A stretch of DNA of 64,000 nt from NCBI RefSeq assembly GCF_014647855.1, contig NZ_BMPZ01000003.1:248001-312000 (forward strand), read 5' to 3'. Positions 10,337 to 18,351 of the stretch are shown here, piece after piece. The DNA comes from Shewanella gelidii. Lineage in GTDB: Bacteria; Pseudomonadota; Gammaproteobacteria; Enterobacterales; Shewanellaceae. Each line of letters opens with the position of its first letter. Position 1 is the stretch's first letter. The translations under genes and the position numbers were made by a program. The notes beneath the pieces are model-generated. The model saw only the letters and a list, made by a program, of their open reading frames with translations. It ran no database searches and had not been told where the DNA came from.

Positions 10337-10771
10337 TTAGACTTGGCTTGCGAGCACAGGACTCCTGCCAACCTTTAGTAGCTCCTCCAGGAATGCATTA
10401 ACCTGGTACTTTTCATCACGATGAAACATGCGTAAATTAGGATAATCATACACTGGCTGCAGCTTATAAATCTGTTGGCTAGTTAACACTTCTGCTAATT
10501 TAGCATCATGATAAACCCGCACAACCACGCTTGGAGTCGTCACAAATTGAGACTTTCCAACATCTCGGTAAATTTCTACCAACTGAGTATATTTAGTGTT
10601 TTCTAGGAGTTTAACCATGAGCACGCCGTGCTCACCTTTTAAGGCAACATTTTGGTTCAGGCTCAATTCCTCGGGGAGCCATTTCAATATACGAATATAA
10701 TTCCGGCCACATAAAGCGAGGAACTCACTGACATTCGGGTTATATTTTTTTGGTACTTGTTTTGAATTCAC
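10337..10771 (-). CDS. yqiB: DUF1249 family protein YqiB
   Basis: A 144-residue soluble protein of unknown function. It matches the DUF1249/YqiB family in length, in the N-terminal NVSEFLALCGRNYIRILKWLP region, in the central VVRVYHDAKLAEVL block and in the YPNLRMFHRDEKYQVNAFLEELL end. It is found between nudF and cpdA in most Gammaproteobacteria, as here. It is acid/base balanced, with no membrane segment and no catalytic motif. Identification rests on family resemblance plus position. Confidence 0.92.
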   Translation of the reverse strand: MNSKQVPKKYNPNVSEFLALCGRNYIRILKWLPEELSLNQNVALKGEHGVLMVKLLENTKYTQLVEIYRDVGKSQFVTTPSVVVRVYHDAKLAEVLTSQQIYKLQPVYDYPNLRMFHRDEKYQVNAFLEELLKVGRSPVLASQV

Positions 10772-10860
10772 TGAACCTATCTTATCTCGTTTTCAACTCG
10801 AAGTTGGTATGGCTTTGCTAACCGACGTTTCACTGAAACTTTTACTTTCTCAAGCTTTTA

Positions 10861-11463
10861 CTATATCAGATTTTGGTAATTCAACTGGAGCCACTGCAAT
10901 CCTATCACGGTCGAGGCGTTGTCAATTTCACCATTTACAACCCGCTTAAACGCTTCTGCCCTGCTAACAACATGCAATTTGATATCTTCATGTTCGTCAT
11001 CTAGGCCATGCAACCCAGTCGCTAGGCTGGCATCCACTTCAGCACAATAAAAAAAGAACCGTTCACTGGTTCCGCCGGGGCTTGCTAGGTAACTATTAAC
11101 ATAGTTCATTTGCTTTGCTTGCAACCCCGACTCTTCAAATAGTTCTTTATGTGCCACAGACTCGGCGGACTCATTTGCAGGAATCATCCCAGCGACCAGC
11201 TCTAACAGCCACGGTGAATTGGACTTCCCTAAAGCTGGCATCCTCACCTGTTCAATCAACACCACTTGATCCGTTTTCGGGTCATAAGGTAACACCACCA
11301 CAGCATCGCCCCTTTCGAAAACCTCGCGCGTAATTGGCTCAGACCAACCTCCAGCAAATAGCCGATGCTTAAACGTATAAGCCTCCATGGTGAAGAAACC
11401 TTTATAGAGCGTCTTTTGACTTAGAACCTGAAGGTCACTTTCGCTAAAGTTAGTAATTGCCAT
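10861..11463 (-). CDS. nudF: ADP-ribose diphosphatase (Nudix hydrolase)
   Basis: A 200-residue Nudix enzyme that splits ADP-ribose into AMP and ribose-5-phosphate. The Nudix box runs from Gly92 to Leu114 with Glu98, Glu107, Glu110, Glu111 and Gly113 in place. The usual Arg before the first catalytic Glu is Lys106 here. The frame extends upstream to an ATG at 11502, but the ATG at 11463 (MAITNFSESD) has AAGGA 8 nt upstream and fits family length, so it is chosen. It is divergent from tolC and heads the run towards parE. Substrate is inferred from synteny and family. Confidence 0.92.
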   Translation of the reverse strand: MAITNFSESDLQVLSQKTLYKGFFTMEAYTFKHRLFAGGWSEPITREVFERGDAVVVLPYDPKTDQVVLIEQVRMPALGKSNSPWLLELVAGMIPANESAESVAHKELFEESGLQAKQMNYVNSYLASPGGTSERFFFYCAEVDASLATGLHGLDDEHEDIKLHVVSRAEAFKRVVNGEIDNASTVIGLQWLQLNYQNLI

Positions 11464-11568
11464 GGCGTTGTCCTTACCTAAATATTGATGAACTTTATGC
11501 ATCGCTAAAGTTAATATTATCTATCTAATATTACTCATGTTAAAGATAAAATCTGTTACACTTCAAAG

Positions 11569-11598
11569 TTGACTTGAAAACGGTTGATTTTTTATCAT
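11569..11598 (+). promoter_or_regulatory. candidate sigma70 promoter for tolC
   Basis: TTGACT at 11569-11574 is followed after 18 bp by TATCAT at 11593-11598. Both are one or two bases off consensus. This places transcription start about 115 nt before the tolC ATG. No mapping data support it. Confidence 0.4.
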
Positions 11599-11622
11599 CT
11601 ACGCTATTAAGTTTTAGCTGTA

Positions 11623-11642
11623 TCGGGAAGCGTCGGGAAGCG
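11623..11642 (+). repeat. 10-bp perfect tandem repeat in the tolC leader
   Basis: TCGGGAAGCG occurs twice head-to-tail, directly downstream of the candidate tolC promoter and therefore probably in the 5' untranslated region. It may be simple replication slippage. Confidence 0.8.
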
Positions 11643-11721
11643 CAAACCGCCTATCTAAAGGCACGACTTAATTACTTAAGAGTACTTCACCCCAAGGGTG
11701 TTTTGTCTATAAGGACAGCCA

Positions 11722-13029
11722 ATGAAATTCAAGATCCGTTCTCTGTGTGCAGCCTTGTCGCTCGCTATCACAGCGCCTGCAGTGCAAGCCGATGATTTAA
11801 TGCAAATCTATCAACAAGCATTAACCAGTGACCCTCTGGTGTTACAAGCACAAGCACAACGAGACGCTCTCTATGAAAGCATAGAAGAAAACCGCTCACC
11901 GCTACTCCCTACTTTCAGTGGTAGCGTTGGTTACGACAAAGTTTGGAATGATCCAGGCAATACCACTAACGGATTAAATGCTGGTTTATCACTCAGCCAA
12001 GTGATTTATGATCACGCTGCATGGGTCGGTTTAAGTCTTGCAGAAAAAGCAGCATCACAAGCTGATGCAGCCTACGCGTCAACGTTGCAAACACTAATTA
12101 CACGTGTCACGACGGCCTATTTTGATGTGCTTTCAGCAAAAGATAATTACGAGTTCAAGGGTGCAGAAAAACGAGCCATTGAACGTCAACTTGAGCAGAC
12201 AAAACAACGCTTTGCTGTAGGCCTAACTGCGATTACCGATGTGCATGAAGCACAAGCTCAATATGACTTAGCCACAGCATCAGAAATTCTTGCTGAAAAT
12301 CAGTTGATGAATAGCTATGAATCTCTCAGCGAAATTACCGGCATTGAACATAAGTCGATCAACATCTTAGATACCAATCGTTTCTCTGCGAGCTCACCAA
12401 CACCTAGCGTAACATCGCAATGGATCAAAATGGCTGAAAGCAATAGCTTAGATTTGCAAAGTCAGCGGATCGCAAAAGACATTGCCAAAGAAACCATCGA
12501 GCTCTACAAAGCGGGACACATGCCTTCACTCAACTTGAATGCTGGATACACCACTAACTTCGAGCAGCAAGAAGAGGGGCAAAGTGTTGGTGATTATGAT
12601 CGTGGTAATGTCGGCATTACACTCAGTGTACCGATCTTCCAAGGATTTAAAGTCGACTCTCAAGTTAACCAGGCTCAGTACAAATTTGTAGAAGCCAGTG
12701 AGCGTTTAGAACAATCTCACCGTCGAGTGGTGAAAGATGTACGTAACAACTTTAATAACGTTCGTGCATCAATCACTTCCATTAAAGCTTACGAGCAATC
12801 TGTTGTCTCTTCAGAAAGCGCGCTTAAAGCAACTCAAGCAGGCTTTGAAGTTGGGACGCGTACAATTGTAGATGTACTTAACCGTACCCGTGACTTATAT
12901 GATTCGAAACGTCAGCTATCCAATGCACGTTACGGCTATATCAACTCGATTGTTGCACTTAAACAAGCTGCAGGTTCATTATCTGAAGATGACGTATCTG
13001 CAATTAATAACGGACTCATGCCCGAGTAA
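11722..13029 (+). CDS. tolC: TolC family outer membrane efflux channel
   Basis: A 435-residue outer-membrane channel-tunnel subunit used by RND, MFS and ABC efflux pumps and type I secretion. A signal peptide ends at about residue 23 (AVQA before DDLMQIYQ). Two OEP repeats follow, each with long periplasmic helices and two strands; SVPIFQGFKVDSQV marks the second repeat and GTRTIVDVLNRTRDLYDSK a typical TolC helix. Length fits the family. It is divergent from nudF, the order found in E. coli, and is followed by a terminator shared with the convergent barrel gene. Confidence 0.95.
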   Translation: MKFKIRSLCAALSLAITAPAVQADDLMQIYQQALTSDPLVLQAQAQRDALYESIEENRSPLLPTFSGSVGYDKVWNDPGNTTNGLNAGLSLSQVIYDHAAWVGLSLAEKAASQADAAYASTLQTLITRVTTAYFDVLSAKDNYEFKGAEKRAIERQLEQTKQRFAVGLTAITDVHEAQAQYDLATASEILAENQLMNSYESLSEITGIEHKSINILDTNRFSASSPTPSVTSQWIKMAESNSLDLQSQRIAKDIAKETIELYKAGHMPSLNLNAGYTTNFEQQEEGQSVGDYDRGNVGITLSVPIFQGFKVDSQVNQAQYKFVEASERLEQSHRRVVKDVRNNFNNVRASITSIKAYEQSVVSSESALKATQAGFEVGTRTIVDVLNRTRDLYDSKRQLSNARYGYINSIVALKQAAGSLSEDDVSAINNGLMPE

Positions 13030-13047
13030 CATTGGACATTATCCCAC

Positions 13048-13075
13048 AAAAAAACCGCCAATCGGCGGTTTTTTT
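13048..13075. terminator. bidirectional terminator between tolC and the barrel gene
   Basis: AAAACCGCC pairs with GGCGGTTTT around the loop AATC, with A-runs on the left and T-runs on the right, so it can act on both converging transcripts. Confidence 0.85.
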
Positions 13076-13102
13076 ATGGGATATTCCCGCGATGTAGATG
13101 CT

Positions 13103-13843
13103 TTAAAAATCCACTTCTACACCAACAAAATAGCCATCGGTTTTCATATCCATGGTTAGATCTGAAAAATCTTTTACATCAAACTGAAATTCACGGTAAC
13201 CCGCTCTGATCTTATAGTCTGCAGTTAGGCCATCATATTCCCAGCCCACACCGAGGGCATAATCAGTAACGCTAGATTCTGTTGCCCCCATAAAGAGCTC
13301 TGCAAAACCATACAAACCGATACCTGGAATCCCCACTTCTGCGGCACCGTAAGCCATCACAACACCACTATCGAGATCGATCTCTTCTGGGTGTCCAGGA
13401 TCAACCACGCGAACCGAGCCCTGCATCAGCTTATAGGCTGCGCCTAAATCAAGTTCAACAATATCGTTATCTAAAATCTCGTAATACAACACAAAATCAG
13501 TATTACTCAGATCCATATTCGTGGTGACATCACCGACAAAGTTATGGTCATTAAAGTTGAAATCTGCACCATTGAGTGAGCCTTTCTCGTCTAAGTTATT
13601 TTGGCGTAACTTAAAATTCGGCAAGAAGGGAACTGGGTGCTCGAAACCCACCCATAAACTATGTTGTGCAGAAGAGTCATAATCAAAGGTCTGTTGAACC
13701 CCTGGATGCTCAGCAAAAGAACCTGAGGTGTCCGCCTTCCAATAGTCAGCACCGACTTTAAACCCAACAATTGTTGCGGCTTGCGCTGAACCAGCAGCAA
13801 TTGCACCGAGCACCGCTGCAGTAATTAGTGTTTTTTTCATCAT
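13103..13843 (-). CDS. TIGR04219-type outer membrane beta-barrel protein
   Basis: A 246-residue predicted outer-membrane barrel of unknown cargo. A clear signal peptide ends at about residue 23 (GSAQA before ATIVGFKVG). The rest is alternating-strand sequence ending in an aromatic residue (GYFVGVEVDF), as required for Bam-mediated assembly. The overall pattern resembles the TIGR04219 family found in Vibrio and Shewanella. Two ATGs lie side by side, at 13843 and 13840. The second has better spacing from AAGAAG. It begins 8 bp after the stop of the DUF2333 gene, so the two are probably co-transcribed. Confidence 0.8.
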   Translation of the reverse strand: MMKKTLITAAVLGAIAAGSAQAATIVGFKVGADYWKADTSGSFAEHPGVQQTFDYDSSAQHSLWVGFEHPVPFLPNFKLRQNNLDEKGSLNGADFNFNDHNFVGDVTTNMDLSNTDFVLYYEILDNDIVELDLGAAYKLMQGSVRVVDPGHPEEIDLDSGVVMAYGAAEVGIPGIGLYGFAELFMGATESSVTDYALGVGWEYDGLTADYKIRAGYREFQFDVKDFSDLTMDMKTDGYFVGVEVDF

Positions 13844-13851
13844 CGTGCTTC

Positions 13852-14835
13852 TTAACCTTGTGATAGCAAATTAGTGAGATCAATAACTGCGGCATTTGCG
13901 CGCGATACATAGTTAGCCATAACCAACGAGTGGTTCGCAACTAGACCAAAGCCACTGCCATTCATTATCATAGGACTCCAAACCGTTTGCTGAGTCGCTT
14001 CTAATTCACGAATGATTTGCTGTACACTAACTTCCGCATTCTTTTTCTTCAATACGTCGGCAAAGTCAATTTCAATGGCTTTCATAAAATTAAGAAGCGC
14101 CCATGAAGCTCCACGGCTTTCATGAAACACATCATCAATTTCCCACCAGCTAGTTTTAATTTCTTGGCTCGTTCGATTTGGCGTCGATTGACGTGCCGCG
14201 CTATCACCCGCGAGATCAGTGTTCAAACGGTCTTGACCAACACTGGCAGACAAACGTTGCGACACGCTGCCTAAACGCTTTTGAACTTCTTTAAGCCACT
14301 CATTCAAATTGTCCGCACGAGCGTAAAACTGGGCATCTTGGTTTTGAGGATCTGATATACGCGCTCGGTACTGTTTTAGCAACTGAACTGCGTCTTTATA
14401 TTCACTCTCAGCGCTTGGTACCAACCAACTTGTATGTCCAATGTTGAGCTTTGTGTGTGCTTGTAACAAATCGGCATCGGCCGTTGATTGTGATTGAGAG
14501 CGGCTAAACTCTTTACGCATCACCAGCGCTAAATCACGAGTCTGCTCCAATGCGCCAAACTCAAATGCAGGCATGTTATCCATCAGTAACGAAGGTGGCA
14601 TAACGTCATTAGATAACCATCCGCCGGGTTTTTGTAGCAAGGTTTCCATGGTGGTTATCAAAGCAGTTGTTGTAGCATAGCCTATAACTTTTTGCTGCTC
14701 TGGGCCTGCTGCTTGCGCAGATAGTTGCTCCTCAGTTATTGCGTCAGGCTCAAAGCTCCACCAAACGCTAACAAAGTATCCAATCAAGCAGACAAGGCCA
14801 GCGGCTGCGAGCCCTTTTTTCCATGTAAATTGCAT
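13852..14835 (-). CDS. DUF2333 family protein
   Basis: A 327-residue protein with an N-terminal membrane anchor at about residues 9-27 and a large, mostly helical periplasmic domain. The block PGGWLSNDVMPPSLLMDNMPAFEFG and the region SWWEIDDVFHESRGASWAL, read as separate short motifs, are characteristic of DUF2333. Function is unknown. It lies 14 bp downstream of the copper chaperone gene and 8 bp upstream of the barrel gene, so the three envelope proteins look like one operon. Whether this reflects a shared role is not known. Confidence 0.85.
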   Translation of the reverse strand: MQFTWKKGLAAAGLVCLIGYFVSVWWSFEPDAITEEQLSAQAAGPEQQKVIGYATTTALITTMETLLQKPGGWLSNDVMPPSLLMDNMPAFEFGALEQTRDLALVMRKEFSRSQSQSTADADLLQAHTKLNIGHTSWLVPSAESEYKDAVQLLKQYRARISDPQNQDAQFYARADNLNEWLKEVQKRLGSVSQRLSASVGQDRLNTDLAGDSAARQSTPNRTSQEIKTSWWEIDDVFHESRGASWALLNFMKAIEIDFADVLKKKNAEVSVQQIIRELEATQQTVWSPMIMNGSGFGLVANHSLVMANYVSRANAAVIDLTNLLSQG

Positions 14836-14849
14836 AATGTTTTGATTCC

Positions 14850-15326
14850 TTAATGATGATGGTGATGGCCAGACATGCCACCATCCACCTTTTTCATGAC
14901 AGGTAACGTCACTGTGAGTTTTTCGCCATCATCAAACTCTAATGACAAAGTGATTTGTTGTTCTAATTGCAGAGGCTCATGGAGCCCAAGGATCATAATA
15001 TGATCCCCAGATGGACTCAGAACCAACTGGCCATTTTTAGGTACTTCAAAATTTGCTACTTGGCGCATCTTCATCACGCCATCTTCCATCAACATGGTAT
15101 GCAGCTGCGCTTCTTTGGCAACGCTGGTACTGGCAGCAACTAAGCGTTTTGCCGCACCATCATTCTTCAGCGTGACATAAGCCGCCGTATTTGGGACCGA
15201 GGCAGGCATTGCGCGAACGTGACCTTCAACCAACGAAACTTCCGCCCAAGCTGAAACACTGACGGCACTCAAGATGAATAAATTAAACAGTTGTTTGAAT
15301 ATAGGCTTCAATGTCTTAAACTCCAT
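14850..15326 (-). CDS. periplasmic copper chaperone PCu(A)C
   Basis: A 158-residue protein of the PCu(A)C family, which binds Cu(I) in the periplasm and delivers it to the CuA site of cytochrome oxidase. A signal peptide ends near residue 28 (SAWA). The family motif H(M)x10Mx21HxM is fully present: His76, Met87, His109 and Met111, with exact spacing. The C-terminus carries an extra GHHHHH tail, which could add a metal site. It heads a three-gene minus-strand group with DUF2333 and the barrel, and is divergent from the enoyl-CoA hydratase gene across only 32 bp. Confidence 0.9.
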   Translation of the reverse strand: MEFKTLKPIFKQLFNLFILSAVSVSAWAEVSLVEGHVRAMPASVPNTAAYVTLKNDGAAKRLVAASTSVAKEAQLHTMLMEDGVMKMRQVANFEVPKNGQLVLSPSGDHIMILGLHEPLQLEQQITLSLEFDDGEKLTVTLPVMKKVDGGMSGHHHHH

Positions 15327-15358
15327 GTAATCCCATTTCGTCTATAAGGAACCAACGA

Positions 15359-16096
15359 ATGAGTCATATTCAAATTAAGGATGAGCAAGGCGTCCGCATT
15401 ATTTCCATCGATCGCCCAGACAAACTCAACGCTCTAAGTCTTGATATGTATAAACAAATGACAGAATACCTGATCCAAGGTGAGAGCGACAATGGGATTC
15501 GTGCCTTTCTGCTTCGTGGCCAGCAAAATTGCTTCACTTCGGGAAATGACATCGCCGATTTCCTCAGCAACCCTGACATGGGTCGCAATCACCCAGCAGT
15601 TAACTTTCTATTCACCTTACTAACGCTTAAAAAGCCTCTTATTGCGGCCGTCTCTGGCAGTGCCGTGGGAATAGGCACCACGGTTTTGCTCCATTGCGAC
15701 CTTGTTTATGCCGATGACAGTGCGCAGTTTATGTTACCTTTTGTTAATTTGGGACTTGTTCCCGAAGCTGGTGCAAGCTTACTGTTACCCCAGTTAATTG
15801 GCCACCCGCACGCCGCTGAGCTCCTACTACTCGGTGAGCCATTCAACGCTGAGACAGCCAAAGATCTTAAAATGATCAATCGCATATGTTCGTCATCTGA
15901 ACTCTATGGGTTTGCGTTAAAACAAGCAAAACGAATTGCAGCCCAACCACCAGAGGCCATCCAGCAAACCAAACAGCTTATGCGACCAAACCAACAACAA
16001 GTAAATCGACAAATGGAATTAGAAATTGAGCAGTTTGCTAAGCTTCTCCACAGCGAGCAAGCACAAGCAAGATTCAAAGCTTTTTTAAATAAATAA
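15359..16096 (+). CDS. enoyl-CoA hydratase/isomerase family protein
   Basis: A 245-residue crotonase-fold enzyme. The oxyanion-hole segments are QNCFTSGNDIADF (near residue 60) and AAVSGSAVGIGTT (near 98). One acidic residue of the active-site region is retained in LVPEAGAS (near 136), while the second glutamate of true hydratases is not obvious. That pattern suits an isomerase or an unassigned crotonase, such as a PaaG/PaaF relative, better than a confirmed hydratase. It is cytoplasmic and monocistronic as far as can be seen, with no beta-oxidation genes adjacent. The substrate cannot be assigned. Confidence 0.85.
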   Translation: MSHIQIKDEQGVRIISIDRPDKLNALSLDMYKQMTEYLIQGESDNGIRAFLLRGQQNCFTSGNDIADFLSNPDMGRNHPAVNFLFTLLTLKKPLIAAVSGSAVGIGTTVLLHCDLVYADDSAQFMLPFVNLGLVPEAGASLLLPQLIGHPHAAELLLLGEPFNAETAKDLKMINRICSSSELYGFALKQAKRIAAQPPEAIQQTKQLMRPNQQQVNRQMELEIEQFAKLLHSEQAQARFKAFLNK

Positions 16097-16109
16097 AATG
16101 AATTCAGGT

Positions 16110-16472
16110 CTACAGCGAGTCTTCTTGGCTCGCTCGACTGACGCCCCATAGCGCAAGTAAAAGAAGGATCAAGGCCCAAAAGAATGAAAGACCACTAATA
16201 ACGATGTACAAAGCAATAGCAACACATACGACAGAAGCCAATGCCAAAAAACTAAACGAAGCCGCTAACCACAATAACGCGCACATCACGGCTAAACAGG
16301 ATAAAACCAAAACCCACAGGTGTGTATCCATCCAATAAAGAGATTCCGCCGCGACTAAAATATGGGGTGCGCCCCAAAACTGAACTGCGACAACACAAAG
16401 AAAAACCCCAAAAAGAACAATTGCTACACCAAGTAGTCGATGAGTCAATTTAACGAACTTACCTTGCGACAT
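16110..16472 (-). CDS. small four-helix inner membrane protein, unknown
   Basis: A 120-residue protein that I do not recognise. Four hydrophobic segments span roughly residues 12-30, 46-66, 68-88 and 90-110. A basic N-terminus (SQGKFVKLTHR) suggests that the N-terminus is cytoplasmic. The ATG overlaps the stop of the PspC-like gene by 1 nt (TAATG), so translation is coupled. It is the last gene of a four-gene operon of small envelope proteins. A partner role for the PspC-domain protein is a guess from position only. Confidence 0.75.
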   Translation of the reverse strand: MSQGKFVKLTHRLLGVAIVLFGVFLCVVAVQFWGAPHILVAAESLYWMDTHLWVLVLSCLAVMCALLWLAASFSFLALASVVCVAIALYIVISGLSFFWALILLLLALWGVSRASQEDSL

Positions 16473-16672
16473 TAGTAACGCTTAATCCAATCAGGTTCAA
16501 CAATTGCTAGGGCAAAATAAGCTAATAAACCGAGTACAGGATTCGAAAAAATAGCAAAAGCCCATACAATACGAGTCCAAAATTTCGACCAGCCAAATCG
16601 GTTCGCCATCCCTGATGCAACACCACAAATTAAACTGTCATCAGATCTCATCAACCGTTCTAACCTATTCAT
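16472..16672 (-). CDS. PspC domain-containing small membrane protein
   Basis: A 66-residue protein with a PspC-type domain. The opening RSDDSLICGVASGMANRFG is the usual PspC start, followed by a single membrane segment (WAFAIFSNPVLGLLAYFAL) and a short tail. PspC proteins sense envelope stress with PspB and PspA, but no pspA or pspB is adjacent, so this is likely a stand-alone relative. The frame opens upstream to 16693. The ATG at 16672 has GAGG 5 nt before it and is chosen. It is coupled to the downstream membrane protein gene. Confidence 0.85.
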   Translation of the reverse strand: MNRLERLMRSDDSLICGVASGMANRFGWSKFWTRIVWAFAIFSNPVLGLLAYFALAIVEPDWIKRY

Positions 16673-16696
16673 AATCACCTCTATCTTCAACAAAAC

Positions 16697-16801
16697 TTAA
16701 TTCAAACGATGCCATTGTAAAGAGCAAACAACCGCCGCACATATGGCTAAGCTAACAACAGGTAATAACAACAGCATCGCTAATCCGTCTGGTAATCCCA
16801 T
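16697..16801 (-). CDS. 34-residue hydrophobic membrane peptide (smORF), unknown
   Basis: A short ORF of 34 codons beginning MGLPDGLAM. It has one strong hydrophobic segment (about residues 7-27, rich in Leu, Val and Ala, with two Cys) and a short basic tail ending WHRLN. The start has a near-consensus AGAGGA 6-7 nt upstream, formed by the last codons and stop of the preceding gene, whose TAG ends just 2 nt before this ATG. The strong ribosome site, the coupling and its place between two genes of the same operon argue that it is translated. The family is not recognised; it does not resemble PspB. Confidence 0.6.
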   Translation of the reverse strand: MGLPDGLAMLLLLPVVSLAICAAVVCSLQWHRLN

Positions 16802-16803
16802 GA

Positions 16804-17085
16804 CTAGTCCTCTACTTTTGCGACTTGGTCAGTGGTTGCTGCTTGTTCGTTATCCGCAACTTCAAACTCAAACATTGATTCAGCAAGCTGGGTTTGAACT
16901 GAAAGCATAAATTCGCGTTTTGCGGTCGCCAACATCTCTTGCGATTGCGCTGCGATATTCTGTTCAATTGCGTTCATGACATCTGATGTACTAGGCACAT
17001 TAGCCTGTGCTGATACGCTCGTCCCTAATAAAACCGTAGCAGCGACAACCGATTGAAGTGTTTTCGTTAAGTTAATGTTTAACAT
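16804..17085 (-). CDS. small secreted protein, unknown
   Basis: A 93-residue protein with a signal peptide ending near residue 28 (SVSAQA before NVPSTSD). The mature part is about 65 residues, acidic and probably helical (MNAIEQNIAAQSQEMLATA and similar), with no cysteines and no recognised domain. It is the first gene of the small-envelope-protein operon that continues with the 34-residue peptide, the PspC-domain protein and a four-helix membrane protein. It is most likely a periplasmic helical protein; no function can be proposed. Confidence 0.75.
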   Translation of the reverse strand: MLNINLTKTLQSVVAATVLLGTSVSAQANVPSTSDVMNAIEQNIAAQSQEMLATAKREFMLSVQTQLAESMFEFEVADNEQAATTDQVAKVED

Positions 17086-17223
17086 GGTGTATTCCTTTCG
17101 TATGTTGTTTAATCACACTAGAGGTAATACAAGCGGCGTGCCAACATTAAGAAAAAACAATTAAGACTACTATTATCAATGACTTAATCAGTTTTCAACA
17201 AAGGAGCTAGAGGAAGGTTTATC

Positions 17224-17343
17224 ATGAGTATGATGGGAACTAGCGAAATTCACTAAAGCAGTAGCAAATTTCGCCAATATGTTAATAAAATGGGCATAGA
17301 TCACGTTTTCTCATATTCCAAACTGCACAAAAAAGGAACATAA
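17224..17343 (+). pseudogene. small ORF interrupted by an in-frame TAA
   Basis: From an ATG at 17224, preceded by AGGAAG at good spacing, the frame reads MSMMGTSEIH, meets TAA at 17254, and then stays open through SSSKFRQYVNKMGIDHVF to a TAA at 17341. The post-stop part looks protein-like and a short hairpin follows directly. It may be a 39-codon gene killed by one nonsense change, or two unrelated short frames. It is not recognised. Confidence 0.3.
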
Positions 17344-17345
17344 AC

Positions 17346-17366
17346 AGGAGATTACCTCTCCTTTAG
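17346..17366. terminator. weak candidate terminator downstream of dusA
   Basis: AGGAGA pairs with TCTCCT around a TTACC loop. The T-tract is poor on both strands, so the call is tentative. It would serve dusA or the broken small ORF. Confidence 0.35.
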
Positions 17367-17373
17367 ATTGAAT

Positions 17374-18351
17374 CTATTTGCTGATCAATTGTCTTGCTGC
17401 AGTTACTACTTCAACACCAGCACCAGCCTTATGTGCGTTTTCACTCAGATGACGACGCCAAGCTCTTGAGCCAGGTAACCCTTGATAAAGACCGATAATG
17501 TGACGTGTAATATGGTTTAGACGTCCACCTTGTTGTAAATGTTTCTCTATATAGGGAAGTAATTTCTCGATAACAGCATCTCTGCTGATCACTGGGATAT
17601 CCATGTAATAAAGCTGCTGGTCAACTTCAGCAAGCAAATATGGATTCTGATACGCTTCTCGCCCGACCATGACGCCATCAAGATGAGATAAGTGTTTTTT
17701 GGCTTCGGCCAGCGTTTTTATGCCACCATTCACACTCAAGTTCAAGTGTGGGTAATCACGCTTGAGTTGATAGGCCCGCTCATAATCAAGCGGTGGGATT
17801 TCACGGTTTTCTTTTGGGCTTAACCCTTGCAACCAAGCTTTACGTGCATGAATCGTGAACTCTCGACAACCCGCGGCCTGAACTGTATCAATAAAGTCGG
17901 TTAAGAACTGGTAACTATCCTGCTCATCAATACCAATTCGAGTTTTCACCGTGACAGGAATATCCACAACCTGCTTCATTGCATCAACACATTCTGCTAC
18001 AAGCTGCGGTTCCGCCATCAGACACGCACCAAAGCGGCCGTTTTGCACACGATCTGACGGGCAACCCACATTAAGATTAATTTCGTCATAGCCGCGTTCT
18101 GCGGCTTGTTTCGCACAAAGAGCCAAATCGCTAGGGTTACTCCCCCCAAGCTGTAACGCTAATGGATGTTCTTCCTGGTTATAGGCAAGGTAATCTCCTT
18201 TACCATGCAAGATCGCGCCAGTTGTTACCATTTCCGTATACAACAAAGCTTGCGTTGACATCAAACGCGCAAAATAGCGGTAGTGCCTATCCGTCCAGTC
18301 CAGCATCGGCGCGATAGAAAAGGTGCGATTGATCTCAGTGGCGTTGGTCAT
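17374..18351 (-). CDS. dusA: tRNA-dihydrouridine(20/20a) synthase DusA
   Basis: A 325-residue FMN-dependent enzyme that reduces U20 and U20a in the tRNA D-loop with NADPH. The TIM barrel opens with [19 protein letters not shown]. The catalytic-cysteine loop is [20 protein letters not shown], with Cys in GACL. The block [19 protein letters not shown] and the VNGGI phosphate-binding strand are typical of the DusA subgroup. Length fits. The 5' end of dusA is a known integration target for mobile elements, but nothing integrase-like lies upstream here. Confidence 0.95.
   Translation of the reverse strand: MTNATEINRTFSIAPMLDWTDRHYRYFARLMSTQALLYTEMVTTGAILHGKGDYLAYNQEEHPLALQLGGSNPSDLALCAKQAAERGYDEINLNVGCPSDRVQNGRFGACLMAEPQLVAECVDAMKQVVDIPVTVKTRIGIDEQDSYQFLTDFIDTVQAAGCREFTIHARKAWLQGLSPKENREIPPLDYERAYQLKRDYPHLNLSVNGGIKTLAEAKKHLSHLDGVMVGREAYQNPYLLAEVDQQLYYMDIPVISRDAVIEKLLPYIEKHLQQGGRLNHITRHIIGLYQGLPGSRAWRRHLSENAHKAGAGVEVVTAARQLISK

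Noticed and set aside
11574..11795. 73-codon plus-strand frame overlapping the tolC start
   Set aside because: It covers the tolC promoter region and the tolC signal peptide in another frame, has no ribosome site and has no protein-like pattern.
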